From positions 806,001 through 870,000 of the forward strand of contig CALSOT010000006.1 of assembly GCA_943788045.1 (NCBI GenBank): a stretch of DNA of 64,000 nucleotides, written 5' to 3'. The stretch comes from an uncultured Polaribacter sp. (GTDB lineage Bacteria; Bacteroidota; Bacteroidia; Flavobacteriales; Flavobacteriaceae). The translations under genes and the position numbers were made by a program. The notes under the pieces were generated by a model. The model was not told the DNA's origin and did no database searches. It was given only the letters and a program-made list of their open reading frames with translations. Positions 1-9,666 of this stretch are shown here, piece after piece (the stretch's first letter is position 1; each line of letters opens with the position of its first letter).

Positions 1-1
1 T

Positions 2-853
2 AAAAAATGGAGCAATATTTATAAAACAACAAAGAAGCCTTTAGATTTAGAAATTCCCATTGTTGTTCTATTAAATGGCCGATCGGCGTCAGCTTCAGAG
101 ATTGTAAGTGGTTCTTTACAAGATTATGACAGAGCAGTAATTATGGGGCAACGTTCTTTTGGAAAAGGTCTCGTGCAACGTTATAGAGAACTTACTTACG
201 GAACACAGTTAAAAGTAACGATTTCTAAATATTACACACCAAGTGGAAGATGTATTCAGGAATTAGATTATGCAAATAGAGATAAAAACGGTAAAGTTCC
301 TAAATTTTCTGATAAAGGAATCAATGAATTTAAAACAGCTAATGGAAGAACCGTTTATGATGGGGGTGGTGTTTTGCCAGATGTAGTAATTAAAACATCA
401 AAACAAACGGAGTCCACTAAAAAATTATTAAGATCTCGAGCTATTTTTAATTTTTCGACAAATTATTATTATCAAAACCCTCGAATAGAAAGTGAAGTTG
501 ATTTTGAATTTAAAGATTCGGATTTTGAAAAGTTTACGGATTATTTAGAATTGGATACTACTTTTGTGACCAAGCAAGAAATGTTATTTAAAGAAGCTTA
601 CAAAGCATCTGTATTAAAAAACATCTATAAAGAATACAGAGGGATTCAAGAAAAACTGTTTGATGAAAAAATTAAGGAAATCTCAAAAAACAAAGATATT
701 TTAAAAAGAGCTTTAAAAGAAGAAATATTACATAGATACTATTATCAAGATGGAATTTATAAACATAACATAAAAAATGATTTATTTATAAGAGAAGCAG
801 TTAACTTGCTTGATAATCAAGATAAATACAGAGAGATTTTATCAAAAAATTGA
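2..853 (+). CDS. C-terminal processing peptidase, S41 family (5' partial)
   Basis: This is a periplasmic serine protease of the CtpA/Tsp family, which trims or degrades envelope proteins. The reading frame is open from base 2, so the N-terminus (usually PDZ plus the first part of the protease core) lies outside the window. The motif SASASEIVSGSLQD, with the likely nucleophilic Ser codon at 89-91, and GQRSFGKG, with the general-base Lys codon at 164-166, are the S41 Ser-Lys dyad. An internal ATG at 143 is not the true start because it would remove the Ser. The C-terminal 110 residues are a charged helical extension, as in long Bacteroidota S41 peptidases. The stop overlaps the region just before the next gene. 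Family assignment is firm; the substrate is unknown. Confidence 0.93.
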   Translation, partial: KKWSNIYKTTKKPLDLEIPIVVLLNGRSASASEIVSGSLQDYDRAVIMGQRSFGKGLVQRYRELTYGTQLKVTISKYYTPSGRCIQELDYANRDKNGKVPKFSDKGINEFKTANGRTVYDGGGVLPDVVIKTSKQTESTKKLLRSRAIFNFSTNYYYQNPRIESEVDFEFKDSDFEKFTDYLELDTTFVTKQEMLFKEAYKASVLKNIYKEYRGIQEKLFDEKIKEISKNKDILKRALKEEILHRYYYQDGIYKHNIKNDLFIREAVNLLDNQDKYREILSKN

Positions 854-879
854 TTTATGTTTGCAAACTGAAATGGAAA

Positions 880-2559
880 ATGGAAAAAGCAAAAAAAACA
901 AATAGAACTCGGGCACAAGAATCTACGAACGCCATAGAAAAATTATATATTTCTATGCGACATTTATTTAGTAGAGGTTTTTATAAACCAATGGGGGTTT
1001 CTGGAGAAACTCTCAGAAAATCGTTACTTTTATTAAGGCCAGAAATTTATGGTTCTATTGCAGAAGAAAGAACTGAGTTAAATGGTTTAACCTATGTAAT
1101 TGAAAGACTTCCAGAAGGAATTGAAGAATGTCAATTTATAAACTTAACTGCAGATGAGGGTTATGATGATTCTCATTTCGAAACAATTATTCCTCCTAAA
1201 AGAAGAAGAAACTGTTATCGAATAGACAAAGATCAAATGAATATAGAAATTACCAGAGGCCGCTCTGAAATCTATGATATTCTTACTCATTTGACTTTTT
1301 TATTTATAGAATCGCATAAAATTTATAATAAAGTAACTTTAAACGAAGGAGCAGATTTTATAAGAGAATGGAAGTACTTAGAAGAGATTGTTGTTTACAA
1401 TAAGAAAATTACTGACCAAGAAAGAGAAGTTGCGGTTGCTCATTTAAGCAATATTTTAGGGAGAACGTTTGATGAGGTTTTAAATATTCATAAAACATTT
1501 CAATCAGAGGTAAATAAGGATCGATTTTTTCATTTAATTTATTGGTTAGGTAAATTAGCAATTAATGAAGTACTTGATAATAAAAAAAGAAAAATTACTT
1601 TTAGTACTGTTTTAATAGAAGAGATTGGTCACCACATATATGGAGATGTCTGGGCCGATAACATTAAAAAAATACTAAAAGAAAATAAATTACTCCAAAG
1701 ACCTATACATATTATTAGCGCAAACATGCATAGCGTATTAAATTCTATATATGCAAAAGGTGCTCTGCCTAAAGAAGCAGAGGAATATGAAGGTTTTGAA
1801 TTGTTTCAATTATTGAGCAATGCAGACAGTAAGCCATTGCAAAAAACAGTAAAAGAATATGCTTCTGAAAATGGTTTAATCTATGTTAAAGACACATCTG
1901 GTACAAATATTAATGTGCAAATAATTGATACCGATAAAATAAACTTTGAAGTGTCGTCGTTTAATAAAGAAAATTCAATCAATAAAAGCCCCGTTATTAT
2001 TGTAATGGATTATGCCTTTGGAGAGCAAGCTTATGAAACGATGGATGAACTTTTAAAACCATATAAGAACAGTAAGAAAAAGAATCACTTAGATGTAAAA
2101 TCTGTCTCTATAATGGGTAAAGCAGGTATTTTAGAAGGAGGAAAAGGTGATATAATGATTCCTGATGCTCATATCTTTGAAGGCACTGCAGATAATTATC
2201 CATTTAAAAACGAATTGTCTAAAGAAGATTTAGAGGGTTTTGGCGTAGAGGTTTTTGATGGTTCAATGATTTCAGTTTTAGGAACATCTCTCCAAAATAA
2301 GGACTTGTTAGAGTTTTTTCATGATTCTACTTGGAACGTTATCGGTTTAGAAATGGAAGGAGCACATTACCAAAAGGCAATACAATCTGCTTCAAAAATT
2401 AGGGGGAATATCTCTAAAAAGGTCAAAGTAAGATATGCTTATTACGCTTCAGATAATCCATTAGAAACAGGAGCAACTCTAGCTTCAGGAGGTTTAGGGA
2501 TGACAGGTGTTACGCCAACATATGCTATTACTCAAAAAATATTAGAACAAATTTTATAA
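880..2559 (+). CDS. Conserved Bacteroidota protein with nucleoside-phosphorylase-like C-terminal domain
   Basis: About 560 residues. I believe this belongs to a family annotated only as a domain of unknown function (DUF6909), but this is from memory. The N-terminal 380 residues are mostly helical with no motif I recognise. The last 190 residues look like a PNP/UDP phosphorylase fold: GKGDIMIPDAHIFEG resembles the GDxVip strand, GLEMEGAHYQKAI resembles the purine-binding MEG/MEx motif, and YASDNPLETGA resembles the conserved SD loop. The role may be nucleosidase- or phosphorylase-like, but that is inference. The frame also opens at a TTG at 850, inside the preceding gene; ATG 880 (MEKAKK) is chosen because the ten residues before it look like read-through. 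It probably shares a transcript with the S41 protease. Confidence 0.7.
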   Translation: MEKAKKTNRTRAQESTNAIEKLYISMRHLFSRGFYKPMGVSGETLRKSLLLLRPEIYGSIAEERTELNGLTYVIERLPEGIEECQFINLTADEGYDDSHFETIIPPKRRRNCYRIDKDQMNIEITRGRSEIYDILTHLTFLFIESHKIYNKVTLNEGADFIREWKYLEEIVVYNKKITDQEREVAVAHLSNILGRTFDEVLNIHKTFQSEVNKDRFFHLIYWLGKLAINEVLDNKKRKITFSTVLIEEIGHHIYGDVWADNIKKILKENKLLQRPIHIISANMHSVLNSIYAKGALPKEAEEYEGFELFQLLSNADSKPLQKTVKEYASENGLIYVKDTSGTNINVQIIDTDKINFEVSSFNKENSINKSPVIIVMDYAFGEQAYETMDELLKPYKNSKKKNHLDVKSVSIMGKAGILEGGKGDIMIPDAHIFEGTADNYPFKNELSKEDLEGFGVEVFDGSMISVLGTSLQNKDLLEFFHDSTWNVIGLEMEGAHYQKAIQSASKIRGNISKKVKVRYAYYASDNPLETGATLASGGLGMTGVTPTYAITQKILEQIL

Positions 2560-2594
2560 AAGTCAAATACTGATTTTAAACCCAAATTTTAACA

Positions 2595-3632
2595 ATGTCA
2601 ACAGATCAAAAGAACAACGAAGAAGAAGTAGATTTAGGCTCTTTATTTATCATTATAGGTAGAGGTTTCTCTAAGTTTTTTAATTTTATTGGAAATATTT
2701 TTAAAGGAATTTTTCATGGAATAATTTCAATCCTTATTTTCCTAAAGAATAATATGATTAAAATAGGAATAGCAACCATTATAGGTGGGGTTTTAGGAAT
2801 CTTTCTAGAAGTCAAAAAAGTAAATACTTATGAATCTGAATTATTATTAGAACCAAATTTTAATAGTACAAGGCAGTTGTATGATAATGTAAATTATTAC
2901 AATAATCTGGTTAAACAAAAAGATACTGCAGGTCTAGCAACTACTTTTAAGTTAGACAAACCAGCAGCTGCAAGTCTTAAAGGATTTGTTTTAGAACCAA
3001 TTGAAACGGAAAATGATATTATCAATTCTTATAATGAATTTGTGTCTTCTGTAGATACGACTACCATAAAAAGCTACACATTTGTTGAATTTAAAAAGTC
3101 ATTTACAGAATACGATTATAGACTTCATAAAGTAACCGTGACCTCAACACAGAATGATGTTTTTGATAAACTAGATGATATTATAATTTCTTCGGTTGTA
3201 AACAATAAATATTTTAACAGAATTAAAGAATTATCAAATAAAAATTTAAATAGAACAGACTCTTTGTATCGTCAGAATTTAACACAAATAGATTCTTTAA
3301 GAAAGGTTTATGTAGAGGTTATGTTAGATGAGGCGAAGAAGCAAACAAATGGCACAAATATAGACCTCGGAGGGGAAAAAACTACAACCAAAGAATTAGA
3401 TTTATTTGCAACTGGTAGGCAGATAAATGCTGATTTAAAGCAAATCTTATCTGATAAAGCAACAAAATATGAAGTGATAAATGTTATCTCAAACTTTCAA
3501 CCAATAGGAACTGAGGTAAAAGGATTAACAAAAAACAAGGCATTTTTATTAGCACTATTAGGAGGTGTGTTGATGATCTTGTTTTTGTTGTTAAGACGAC
3601 TAAACAGCTATTTGTCAAGTTATAATAAATAA
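2595..3632 (+). CDS. Wzz-type polysaccharide chain-length determinant protein
   Basis: About 345 residues with the layout of a polysaccharide co-polymerase. There is a cytoplasmic N-terminus with an amphipathic, Phe-rich stretch, a first membrane helix near residues 55-70 (IGIATIIGGVLGIFLEV), a long periplasmic part with coiled-coil character (roughly 75-310), and a second helix near residues 315-335 (AFLLALLGGVLMILFLLL). No C-terminal tyrosine-kinase domain is present, so it would work with a Wzy polymerase to set chain length. It opens the polysaccharide locus and ends one base before the GTG of rfbB, which suggests co-transcription. The divergent sequence is normal for this family. Confidence 0.75.
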   Translation: MSTDQKNNEEEVDLGSLFIIIGRGFSKFFNFIGNIFKGIFHGIISILIFLKNNMIKIGIATIIGGVLGIFLEVKKVNTYESELLLEPNFNSTRQLYDNVNYYNNLVKQKDTAGLATTFKLDKPAAASLKGFVLEPIETENDIINSYNEFVSSVDTTTIKSYTFVEFKKSFTEYDYRLHKVTVTSTQNDVFDKLDDIIISSVVNNKYFNRIKELSNKNLNRTDSLYRQNLTQIDSLRKVYVEVMLDEAKKQTNGTNIDLGGEKTTTKELDLFATGRQINADLKQILSDKATKYEVINVISNFQPIGTEVKGLTKNKAFLLALLGGVLMILFLLLRRLNSYLSSYNK

Positions 3633-3633
3633 A

Positions 3634-4641
3634 GTGAAAGCAATTCTAATAACTGGTGGAGCTGGTTTTATAGGGGCTAATTTTATTCCCTATTTTTTGG
3701 AAAAAAATAAGGAGTATCAGGTTGTAAATTTAGATTTACTGACTTATGCAGGAGATATTTCTAATTTATTTGAAGTTGAAAATAATACAAGATATACTTT
3801 TGTTGAGGGAGATATTTGTGATCGGGATTTGGTTGAAAAATTATTTAAGCAATACAGCTTTAACGGAGTAATTCATTTTGCAGCTGAATCTCATGTTGAT
3901 AATTCAATTAAAAACCCAGATGCATTTGTTAGAACAAATGTTTTTGGAACTTTTAACCTATTAGATATTGCAAAGAATTATTGGATGGAATCTCCAAACA
4001 ATTATAAAAAAGGATTCGAAACAGCGAGATTTCATCATATTTCTACGGATGAAGTATATGGAACTTTGGGAGAAACTGGTTTGTTTACGGAACAAACCTC
4101 TTATGCACCCAACAGCCCTTATAGTGCATCTAAAGCCTCTTCAGATTTTATGGTAAGAAGTTATTTTCATACTTATGGAATGAATGTTGTTACGACAAAT
4201 TGTTCTAATAATTATGGGCCAAAACAACATGATGAAAAATTGATTCCAACGATTATTAGAAAAGCAATTTCAGGAGAAAAAATACCTATTTACGGAGACG
4301 GAAAAAACATAAGAGATTGGTTGTATGTTTTAGACCATTGTAAAGGAATTGAAACAGTATATAAAAAAGGGAAAACAGGAGAAACCTATAATATTGGTGG
4401 AAAAAATGAGCGTAATAATTTATATATAGTTGATTTAATTTGTGGAGTTTTAGACACAATTAAACCACAAGAAAAAACTTATAAGGAACAAATTAGTTTT
4501 GTAAAAGATAGACCTGGACACGATTTTAGATATGCAATAGATGCCTCAAAAATAGAAAACGAGTTAGGCTGGAGTGCTGACGAGAATTTTGAAACAGGAA
4601 TACAAAAAACCATTGAATGGTATTTAAAAAAGTATCAATAA
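3634..4641 (+). CDS. rfbB: dTDP-glucose 4,6-dehydratase
   Basis: Converts dTDP-glucose to dTDP-4-keto-6-deoxyglucose in the cytoplasm, the second step of the dTDP-rhamnose route. It is an extended SDR protein of 335 residues, the usual length. The NAD-binding [12 protein letters not shown] lies at the N-terminus, the TDEVYG loop carries the acid/base pair Asp-Glu, and YSASKAS holds the catalytic Tyr-x-x-x-Lys. The start is GTG, one base after the stop of the Wzz-like gene. rfbA follows one base after its stop, so these are co-transcribed. The identification is secure. Confidence 0.96.
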   Translation: MKAILITGGAGFIGANFIPYFLEKNKEYQVVNLDLLTYAGDISNLFEVENNTRYTFVEGDICDRDLVEKLFKQYSFNGVIHFAAESHVDNSIKNPDAFVRTNVFGTFNLLDIAKNYWMESPNNYKKGFETARFHHISTDEVYGTLGETGLFTEQTSYAPNSPYSASKASSDFMVRSYFHTYGMNVVTTNCSNNYGPKQHDEKLIPTIIRKAISGEKIPIYGDGKNIRDWLYVLDHCKGIETVYKKGKTGETYNIGGKNERNNLYIVDLICGVLDTIKPQEKTYKEQISFVKDRPGHDFRYAIDASKIENELGWSADENFETGIQKTIEWYLKKYQ

Positions 4642-4642
4642 A

Positions 4643-5497
4643 ATGAAAGGAATAGTTTTAGCAGGAGGTTCTGGTACAAGGCTACACCCACTGACATTAG
4701 CGGTGAGTAAACAATTAATGCCAGTATACGATAAACCCATGATCTATTATCCTATTTCGGTATTGATGTTGGCAGGAATTAATGAAATTTTAATTATTTC
4801 TACACCTCAAGATTTACCCTTGTTTAAAAGATTATTAGGTAATGGAGAAAAATATGGGTGTGATTTTCATTATGCTGTACAAGAAAACCCCAACGGATTA
4901 GCAGAAGCATTTATTATAGGAGAAAAATTTATTGGTAAAGATAAAGTAGCTTTAATTTTAGGAGATAATATTTTTTATGGATCAGGATTGCCAAAATTAT
5001 TGAAAGCAAATAATAATCCGGAAGGAGGAATTGTATACGCATATCATGTAAATGATCCAGAACGTTATGGTGTTGTTGAGTTTGATGAAAATAGGAAAGC
5101 AATTTCTATTGAGGAGAAACCATTAAAGCCAAAATCGAATTATGCAGTTCCAGGAATTTATTTTTATGACAATTCTGTTGTTGAAATTGCAAAAAACATG
5201 AAACCTAGTAAACGAGGTGAATTGGAAATTACGGATGTAAATAAAGTTTATTTAGAGAAAGGAAAATTATCTGTAAGAGTTTTAGACAGAGGCACGGCTT
5301 GGTTAGATACAGGTACTTTTACATCTTTAATGCAAGCATCTCAATTTGTTCAGGTAATAGAAGAAAGGCAAGGCTTAAAAATAGGTGCTATTGAAGAAGC
5401 GGCTTTTAGAAGTGGTTTTATAACGAAAGAACAATTACATAAATTAGCAGAACCACTATTAAAAAGTGGCTACGGGAAAAGTTTAATAGAAATTTAA
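4643..5497 (+). CDS. rfbA: Glucose-1-phosphate thymidylyltransferase
   Basis: Makes dTDP-glucose from glucose-1-phosphate and dTTP, the first committed step of dTDP-sugar synthesis. It has 284 residues. The nucleotidyltransferase signature [11 protein letters not shown] is at the N-terminus, [11 protein letters not shown] holds the second substrate motif, and GDNIFYG holds the metal-binding Asp. [10 protein letters not shown] and AWLDTGTF are typical RmlA sugar-binding segments. Its stop shares one base with the ATG of rfbC (TAATG). The identification is secure. Confidence 0.97.
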   Translation: MKGIVLAGGSGTRLHPLTLAVSKQLMPVYDKPMIYYPISVLMLAGINEILIISTPQDLPLFKRLLGNGEKYGCDFHYAVQENPNGLAEAFIIGEKFIGKDKVALILGDNIFYGSGLPKLLKANNNPEGGIVYAYHVNDPERYGVVEFDENRKAISIEEKPLKPKSNYAVPGIYFYDNSVVEIAKNMKPSKRGELEITDVNKVYLEKGKLSVRVLDRGTAWLDTGTFTSLMQASQFVQVIEERQGLKIGAIEEAAFRSGFITKEQLHKLAEPLLKSGYGKSLIEI

Positions 5498-6045
5498 TGA
5501 GAGCTACAGAAACATTTTTGAAAGATTGTTTTGTTATCGAACCTCAAGTTTTTGGTGATGAAAGAGGTCGTTTTTTATTAGAATACAATAAAAAAGAGTT
5601 TCAAGCCAAAACAGGCTTGGATGTAAACTTTGTATTAGAAAACCAATCTACTTCTCAATATGGCGTTGTAAGGGGGTTACACCTTCAAAAAGGAGAGTTT
5701 TCACAAGCCAAATTAGTAAGAGTTGTTAAAGGTAAGATTTTAGATGTTGTTGTCGATGCAAGAAAAGATTCAGAAACTTTTGGGGAAGTTTTTTCAGTAG
5801 AATTATCAGGGGGTAATAATAAACAGCTATTTGTTCCTAGAGGTTTCTTGCATGGTTTTTCAGTTTTAGAAGATGATACAATTGTATCTTATAAATGTGA
5901 TAACTATTATTATCCAGAAGCTGAAGATGGAGTAATGTTTAATGATTTAGATTTAAATATTGATTGGAAAATACCTTCAGAAAAGATTATTTTATCTGAA
6001 AAAGATAAGTGTTTAAAAAGATTTAAAAACCTTATTTTTGAATAA
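5497..6045 (+). CDS. rfbC: dTDP-4-dehydrorhamnose 3,5-epimerase
   Basis: Epimerises dTDP-4-keto-6-deoxyglucose at C3 and C5. It is a cupin of 182 residues, normal for RmlC. GVVRGLHLQKG carries the catalytic His, KLVRVVKGKILDVVVD is a core strand pair, and VPRGFLHGF is the second conserved cupin motif. It starts inside the rfbA stop codon. The next gene in the usual order, rfbD (reductase), is not here; a pse operon begins 50 bases later. The reductase must be elsewhere in the genome, or the keto-sugar is used differently. Confidence 0.96.
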   Translation: MRATETFLKDCFVIEPQVFGDERGRFLLEYNKKEFQAKTGLDVNFVLENQSTSQYGVVRGLHLQKGEFSQAKLVRVVKGKILDVVVDARKDSETFGEVFSVELSGGNNKQLFVPRGFLHGFSVLEDDTIVSYKCDNYYYPEAEDGVMFNDLDLNIDWKIPSEKIILSEKDKCLKRFKNLIFE

Positions 6046-6095
6046 AAAAGAATATCATTGGTTTTACAGCCTTTGATTAATAAAAAAATAAAAGT

Positions 6096-7127
6096 ATGCT
6101 AGATTTAAAAGGAAAGTCAGTTTTAATTACAGGAGGAACTGGTTCTTTTGGTAAGATGTTTACAAAATTAATTTTAGAAAGAAATCCAGATGTTCAACGT
6201 TTGGTGATTTTGTCTAGAGACGAACAAAAGCATTTTCAAATGGCTCAAGAATTTAATAATATAGATTATCCTCAGATAAGATATTTTATTGGAGATGTAA
6301 GAGATAAAGATCGTTTGATTAGGGCTTTCGAGGGAATTGATATTGTAATACATGCAGCTGCGATGAAACATGTGCATTTAGCAGAGTACAACCCAATGGA
6401 ATGTGTAAAGACCAATATTAATGGTGCAGAGAATGTAATTGACGCGGCTTTACGTTGCGGGGTTCAAGATGTTGTTGCATTGTCTACGGATAAAGCGGCG
6501 GCTCCTATTAATCTTTATGGGGCTACTAAGTTAGCTTCAGACAAACTATTTATTGCTGCAAATAATATAAAGGGAAATCGGAACATAAAATTTTCTGTGG
6601 TACGATATGGCAATGTAATGGGATCTAATGGATCTGTAATGCCTTTCTTTTTAAATAAAAAGAAAAACGGTGCAGAATACCTTCCTATTACAGACAATAG
6701 AATGACACGTTTTAATATATCACTAGAAGATGGTTGTGAAATGGTGTTTTATGCTATCGAAAAAGCTTGGGGGGGAGAGGTGTTTGTACCGAAAATTCCT
6801 TCCTATAGAATACCAGATGTGGCAACTGCAATAGCTCCAGAATTGGAACAAAAAAATGTTGGAATTCGACCAGGAGAAAAACTACATGAAGAAATGATTA
6901 CTTCCTCAGATTCTTACAATACGCTCGATTTAGGTAAGTATTACGCGATATTACCTCAAAAATCCATCTACTCGACATACTCGAAAGAGGACTATAAACA
7001 AGCATTTGATGGTGTTGACGTTCCAGAAGGTTTTTCGTATGATTCGAATAATAATACAGATTGGGAAACCATTGAATCACTGAGAGAATTAGTAGTAGAA
7101 CATGTAGATCCTAATTTTAAGATATAA
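6096..7127 (+). CDS. pseB: UDP-N-acetylglucosamine 4,6-dehydratase (inverting)
   Basis: First enzyme of pseudaminic acid synthesis: converts UDP-GlcNAc to the 4-keto-6-deoxy-L-arabino sugar. It is an extended SDR of 343 residues. ITGGTGSFGKMF is the nucleotide-binding loop, AAAMKHVHLAEYNP is a PseB/CapD hallmark, LSTDKAAAP carries the catalytic Asp-Lys pair that replaces the usual Tyr dyad, and YGATKL follows. The 50-base gap after rfbC is the largest in this part of the operon. Its stop overlaps the ATG of pseC by one base (TAATG). FlaA1-like proteins are close relatives, but the adjacent pseC supports PseB. Confidence 0.95.
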   Translation: MLDLKGKSVLITGGTGSFGKMFTKLILERNPDVQRLVILSRDEQKHFQMAQEFNNIDYPQIRYFIGDVRDKDRLIRAFEGIDIVIHAAAMKHVHLAEYNPMECVKTNINGAENVIDAALRCGVQDVVALSTDKAAAPINLYGATKLASDKLFIAANNIKGNRNIKFSVVRYGNVMGSNGSVMPFFLNKKKNGAEYLPITDNRMTRFNISLEDGCEMVFYAIEKAWGGEVFVPKIPSYRIPDVATAIAPELEQKNVGIRPGEKLHEEMITSSDSYNTLDLGKYYAILPQKSIYSTYSKEDYKQAFDGVDVPEGFSYDSNNNTDWETIESLRELVVEHVDPNFKI

Positions 7128-8269
7128 TGAAAGCAATTCCTTACGGTAGACAAAATATAGAACAGGATGATATTGATGCTGTTGTAAAAACACTAGCGGC
7201 AGATTTTTTAACTCAGGGACCAAAGGTTCAAGAGTTTGAAGAGAAATTCGCAGCGTATGTTGGTGCTAAGTATGCTGTTGCTGTTAATAATGCAACATCG
7301 GGATTACATTTAGCAATTAACTCATTGGGGCTAAAACAAGGGGAAAGAGTTATAACAACACCCATAACCTTTGCTGCATCAGCGAATTGTGTTCGTTATG
7401 CTGGAGGTGAAGTTTGGTTTGCTGATATTGATTCAGACACTTACTTGTTGTCTCTAGAAAAAACAAGAGCGCTTATTGAAAGTAAGCCTAAAGGTTTTTT
7501 TAAAGGGATAATTCCTGTAGATTTTGCTGGATTACCTGTGAATTTGGAAGCTTTTAAGGAATTAGCAAATGAGCATAATTTGTGGATTATTGAAGATGCG
7601 TGTCATGCGCCAGGAGGATATTTTACAGATTCAAAAGGAGCTAAGCAAAAATGCGGTAATGGTAATTATGCAGATATAGGTGTCTTTTCATTTCATCCAG
7701 TAAAACACATTGCTTGTGGTGAAGGGGGTATGGTTACCACAAACTCTGAAGAACTGTATAAAAAACTGACTCTTTTGAGAAGTCATGGAATTACCAAAAA
7801 TAACATGAGTGAAAATCATGGGGCATGGTTTTACGAAATGCAAGAATTGGGTTTTAATTATAGATTAACAGATATTCAATCTGCTTTAGGAATTACACAA
7901 TTGGCTAAAAATAACACTGGTGTTAAAAGAAGAAATGAAATCGCTAAAATATATAAAGAAGCTTTTAAAAATAAGGTTAAATACCAATCTTTAAATGAAG
8001 GAGATTATAACGCACACCATTTATTCGTGATTGAGGTTGAAGATAGAAAAGGATTATATGATTTTTTAAGAAATAACAATATTTTTGCTCAGATACACTA
8101 TATTCCTGTTCATACATTGCCTTATTATCAGAAAATAGGATATGAAAAAGCTGATTTAAGCAATTCGGAAAACTATTATTCAAAATGTATAAGTGTACCG
8201 ATGTATCCTTCATTAACCAATGAAGAACAAGAATTCGTTATCGAAAAAGTTTTAAATTATATCAACTAG
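7127..8269 (+). CDS. pseC: UDP-4-amino-4,6-dideoxy-N-acetyl-beta-L-altrosamine transaminase
   Basis: PLP enzyme of the DegT/DnrJ/EryC1 family that aminates the PseB product at C4. It has 380 residues, the usual length. NNATSGLHLAI is the phosphate-binding segment, EDACHAPGG carries the PLP-contacting Asp, and FSFHPVKHIACGEGG carries the Schiff-base Lys. NYRLTDIQSALG is the conserved C-terminal family motif. It overlaps pseB by one base and the next gene starts one base after its stop, so it lies within one transcript. The identification is secure from motifs plus context. Confidence 0.95.
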   Translation: MKAIPYGRQNIEQDDIDAVVKTLAADFLTQGPKVQEFEEKFAAYVGAKYAVAVNNATSGLHLAINSLGLKQGERVITTPITFAASANCVRYAGGEVWFADIDSDTYLLSLEKTRALIESKPKGFFKGIIPVDFAGLPVNLEAFKELANEHNLWIIEDACHAPGGYFTDSKGAKQKCGNGNYADIGVFSFHPVKHIACGEGGMVTTNSEELYKKLTLLRSHGITKNNMSENHGAWFYEMQELGFNYRLTDIQSALGITQLAKNNTGVKRRNEIAKIYKEAFKNKVKYQSLNEGDYNAHHLFVIEVEDRKGLYDFLRNNNIFAQIHYIPVHTLPYYQKIGYEKADLSNSENYYSKCISVPMYPSLTNEEQEFVIEKVLNYIN

Positions 8270-8270
8270 T

Positions 8271-8798
8271 ATGAAAGCTGTAAAACTTGAGTCTGAAAGG
8301 CTAGTTTTTTTACCTTTATCATTAAAACACCTTTCACAAGAATATTTAGATTGGTTGAATGATTTTGAAGTAAATAGGTATTTAGAATCACGTCAAGGTT
8401 ATAACAAAAAACTGCTTGAAAATTTTTTAAAAGAACAAGAAAGAAAAGACATTTTATTTTGGGCAATACATACCAAAGAAAAAAATAAACATATAGGAAA
8501 CATTAAAATAGACCCAATTAATTTAGAAAGTAATTCAGGAGAATATGGAATTTTAATAGGTGATAAAAGCTCTTGGGGGAAAGGATATGCCAAAGAAGCT
8601 ACTTCTAAAATTATACAGTATTGCTTTGATACTTTAAAGTTATCAAAAATTACATTAGGTGTAGTCTCTGAGAATAAAAGGGCTATCAAACTTTATGAAA
8701 ATTTAGGTTTTAAACGAGAGCGAATAGTCAAAAAATTTGGAGTTTATGACGGTAAAGAATGTGATTCTATACGAATGATAAAAAATAATTATGAATAA
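8271..8798 (+). CDS. GNAT N-acetyltransferase, PseH candidate
   Basis: 175 residues of the RimJ/RimL-type GNAT fold. The N-terminal strand and helix carry LSQEYLDWLNDFEVNRYLESR, a pattern of the sugar-modifying branch of the family. The acetyl-CoA loop is KSSWGKGYAKEATS near residue 105, followed by VSENKRAIKLYENLGFKRE. In this position it most likely acetylates the C4 amine made by PseC (the PseH step). Specificity cannot be read from sequence. It overlaps the next gene by 8 bases. Confidence 0.82.
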   Translation: MKAVKLESERLVFLPLSLKHLSQEYLDWLNDFEVNRYLESRQGYNKKLLENFLKEQERKDILFWAIHTKEKNKHIGNIKIDPINLESNSGEYGILIGDKSSWGKGYAKEATSKIIQYCFDTLKLSKITLGVVSENKRAIKLYENLGFKRERIVKKFGVYDGKECDSIRMIKNNYE

Positions 8799-9666
8799 AA
8801 TTATTTTAGGAACAGTTCAATTGGGATTAGATTATGGCATTCATAATAAACAAGGAAAACCTAATTTATCTGAATCTTTTAATATTTTAAATACTGCTTT
8901 TGAAAAAGGTATTCGTATTTTGGATACCGCAGAAGCTTATGGAAATTCACAAGAGGTAATTGGACAATTCCACAAAAAATTCCCAAATAAAATATTTAAT
9001 ATTATAACAAAACTCTCTGCCAATCACTCTTTAAAAAAAGGACAACTTTTAAATCATATAAATGGTAATTGTAAAAAGCTTCATTGCAAACAACTACTAT
9101 GTTATATGTTTCATAATTACGAAAGCTTTAAAGAAAACATTCACTTTTATAATGAGTTTGTTACTGCAAAAAAGACAGGACTGACTAAAAAAATAGGTAT
9201 TTCTTTATATAATAATGAAGAAATAAATGATATTGTTAATAATTACAATGAGTTTGACATTATCCAAATACCCTTTAACTTATTTGATAATGAATCCAAA
9301 AGAAAGAAATATATTGAAAAAGCAAGAAAAAAAGGAATTGAAATTCACACAAGATCTGTGTTTTTACAAGGTTTGTTTTTTCATAAATTAGATATGCTAC
9401 CAAAAAAACTTGACCCTCTTCGTCCTTATTTGTTATCTTTAAAATCAATAAAAAAAGCCAATAATTTCAATACACAAACTCTAGCTATGCAATATGTTTT
9501 ACAAAAAAAATATATAAATTATATGCTGATAGGAGTTGAAACAGAAAGCCAGTTATTAAAAAATATTGAATCTTTTCAAAATATAATTAACATACCTCAT
9601 AAAGATATAGATTCAATTAATGTGGAAGAAGAATTCTTATTAAACCCATCAAATTGGAACTCATGA
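8791..9666 (+). CDS. Aldo/keto reductase family protein
   Basis: 291 residues of the AKR (beta/alpha)8 family. LGTVQLGLDYGIHNKQG is the first strand and nucleotide-binding start, ILDTAEAYGNSQEVIG carries the catalytic Asp and Tyr, and IGISLYNNEEI and IGVETESQL are late conserved strands. Such reductases recur inside nonulosonic-acid gene sets that lack an assigned step for them. Here it could oxidise or reduce a carbon of the sugar, perhaps in partnership with the class III aminotransferase two genes downstream; that link is inference. It overlaps the neighbours by 8 and 4 bases. Confidence 0.85.
   Translation: MNKIILGTVQLGLDYGIHNKQGKPNLSESFNILNTAFEKGIRILDTAEAYGNSQEVIGQFHKKFPNKIFNIITKLSANHSLKKGQLLNHINGNCKKLHCKQLLCYMFHNYESFKENIHFYNEFVTAKKTGLTKKIGISLYNNEEINDIVNNYNEFDIIQIPFNLFDNESKRKKYIEKARKKGIEIHTRSVFLQGLFFHKLDMLPKKLDPLRPYLLSLKSIKKANNFNTQTLAMQYVLQKKYINYMLIGVETESQLLKNIESFQNIINIPHKDIDSINVEEEFLLNPSNWNS

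Noticed and set aside
143..853. ATG 143 as the start of the S41 peptidase
   Set aside because: The frame is open to the window edge and the catalytic Ser motif lies upstream of it.
850..879. Upstream TTG start for the phosphorylase-like protein
   Set aside because: It lies inside the preceding gene and adds ten residues with no family character; ATG 880 is simpler.
8271..8466. Several 60-90 codon frames antisense to real genes, for example opposite the GNAT gene
   Set aside because: They lack motifs, follow from A+T-rich codon use of the sense gene, and overlap secure coding regions entirely.
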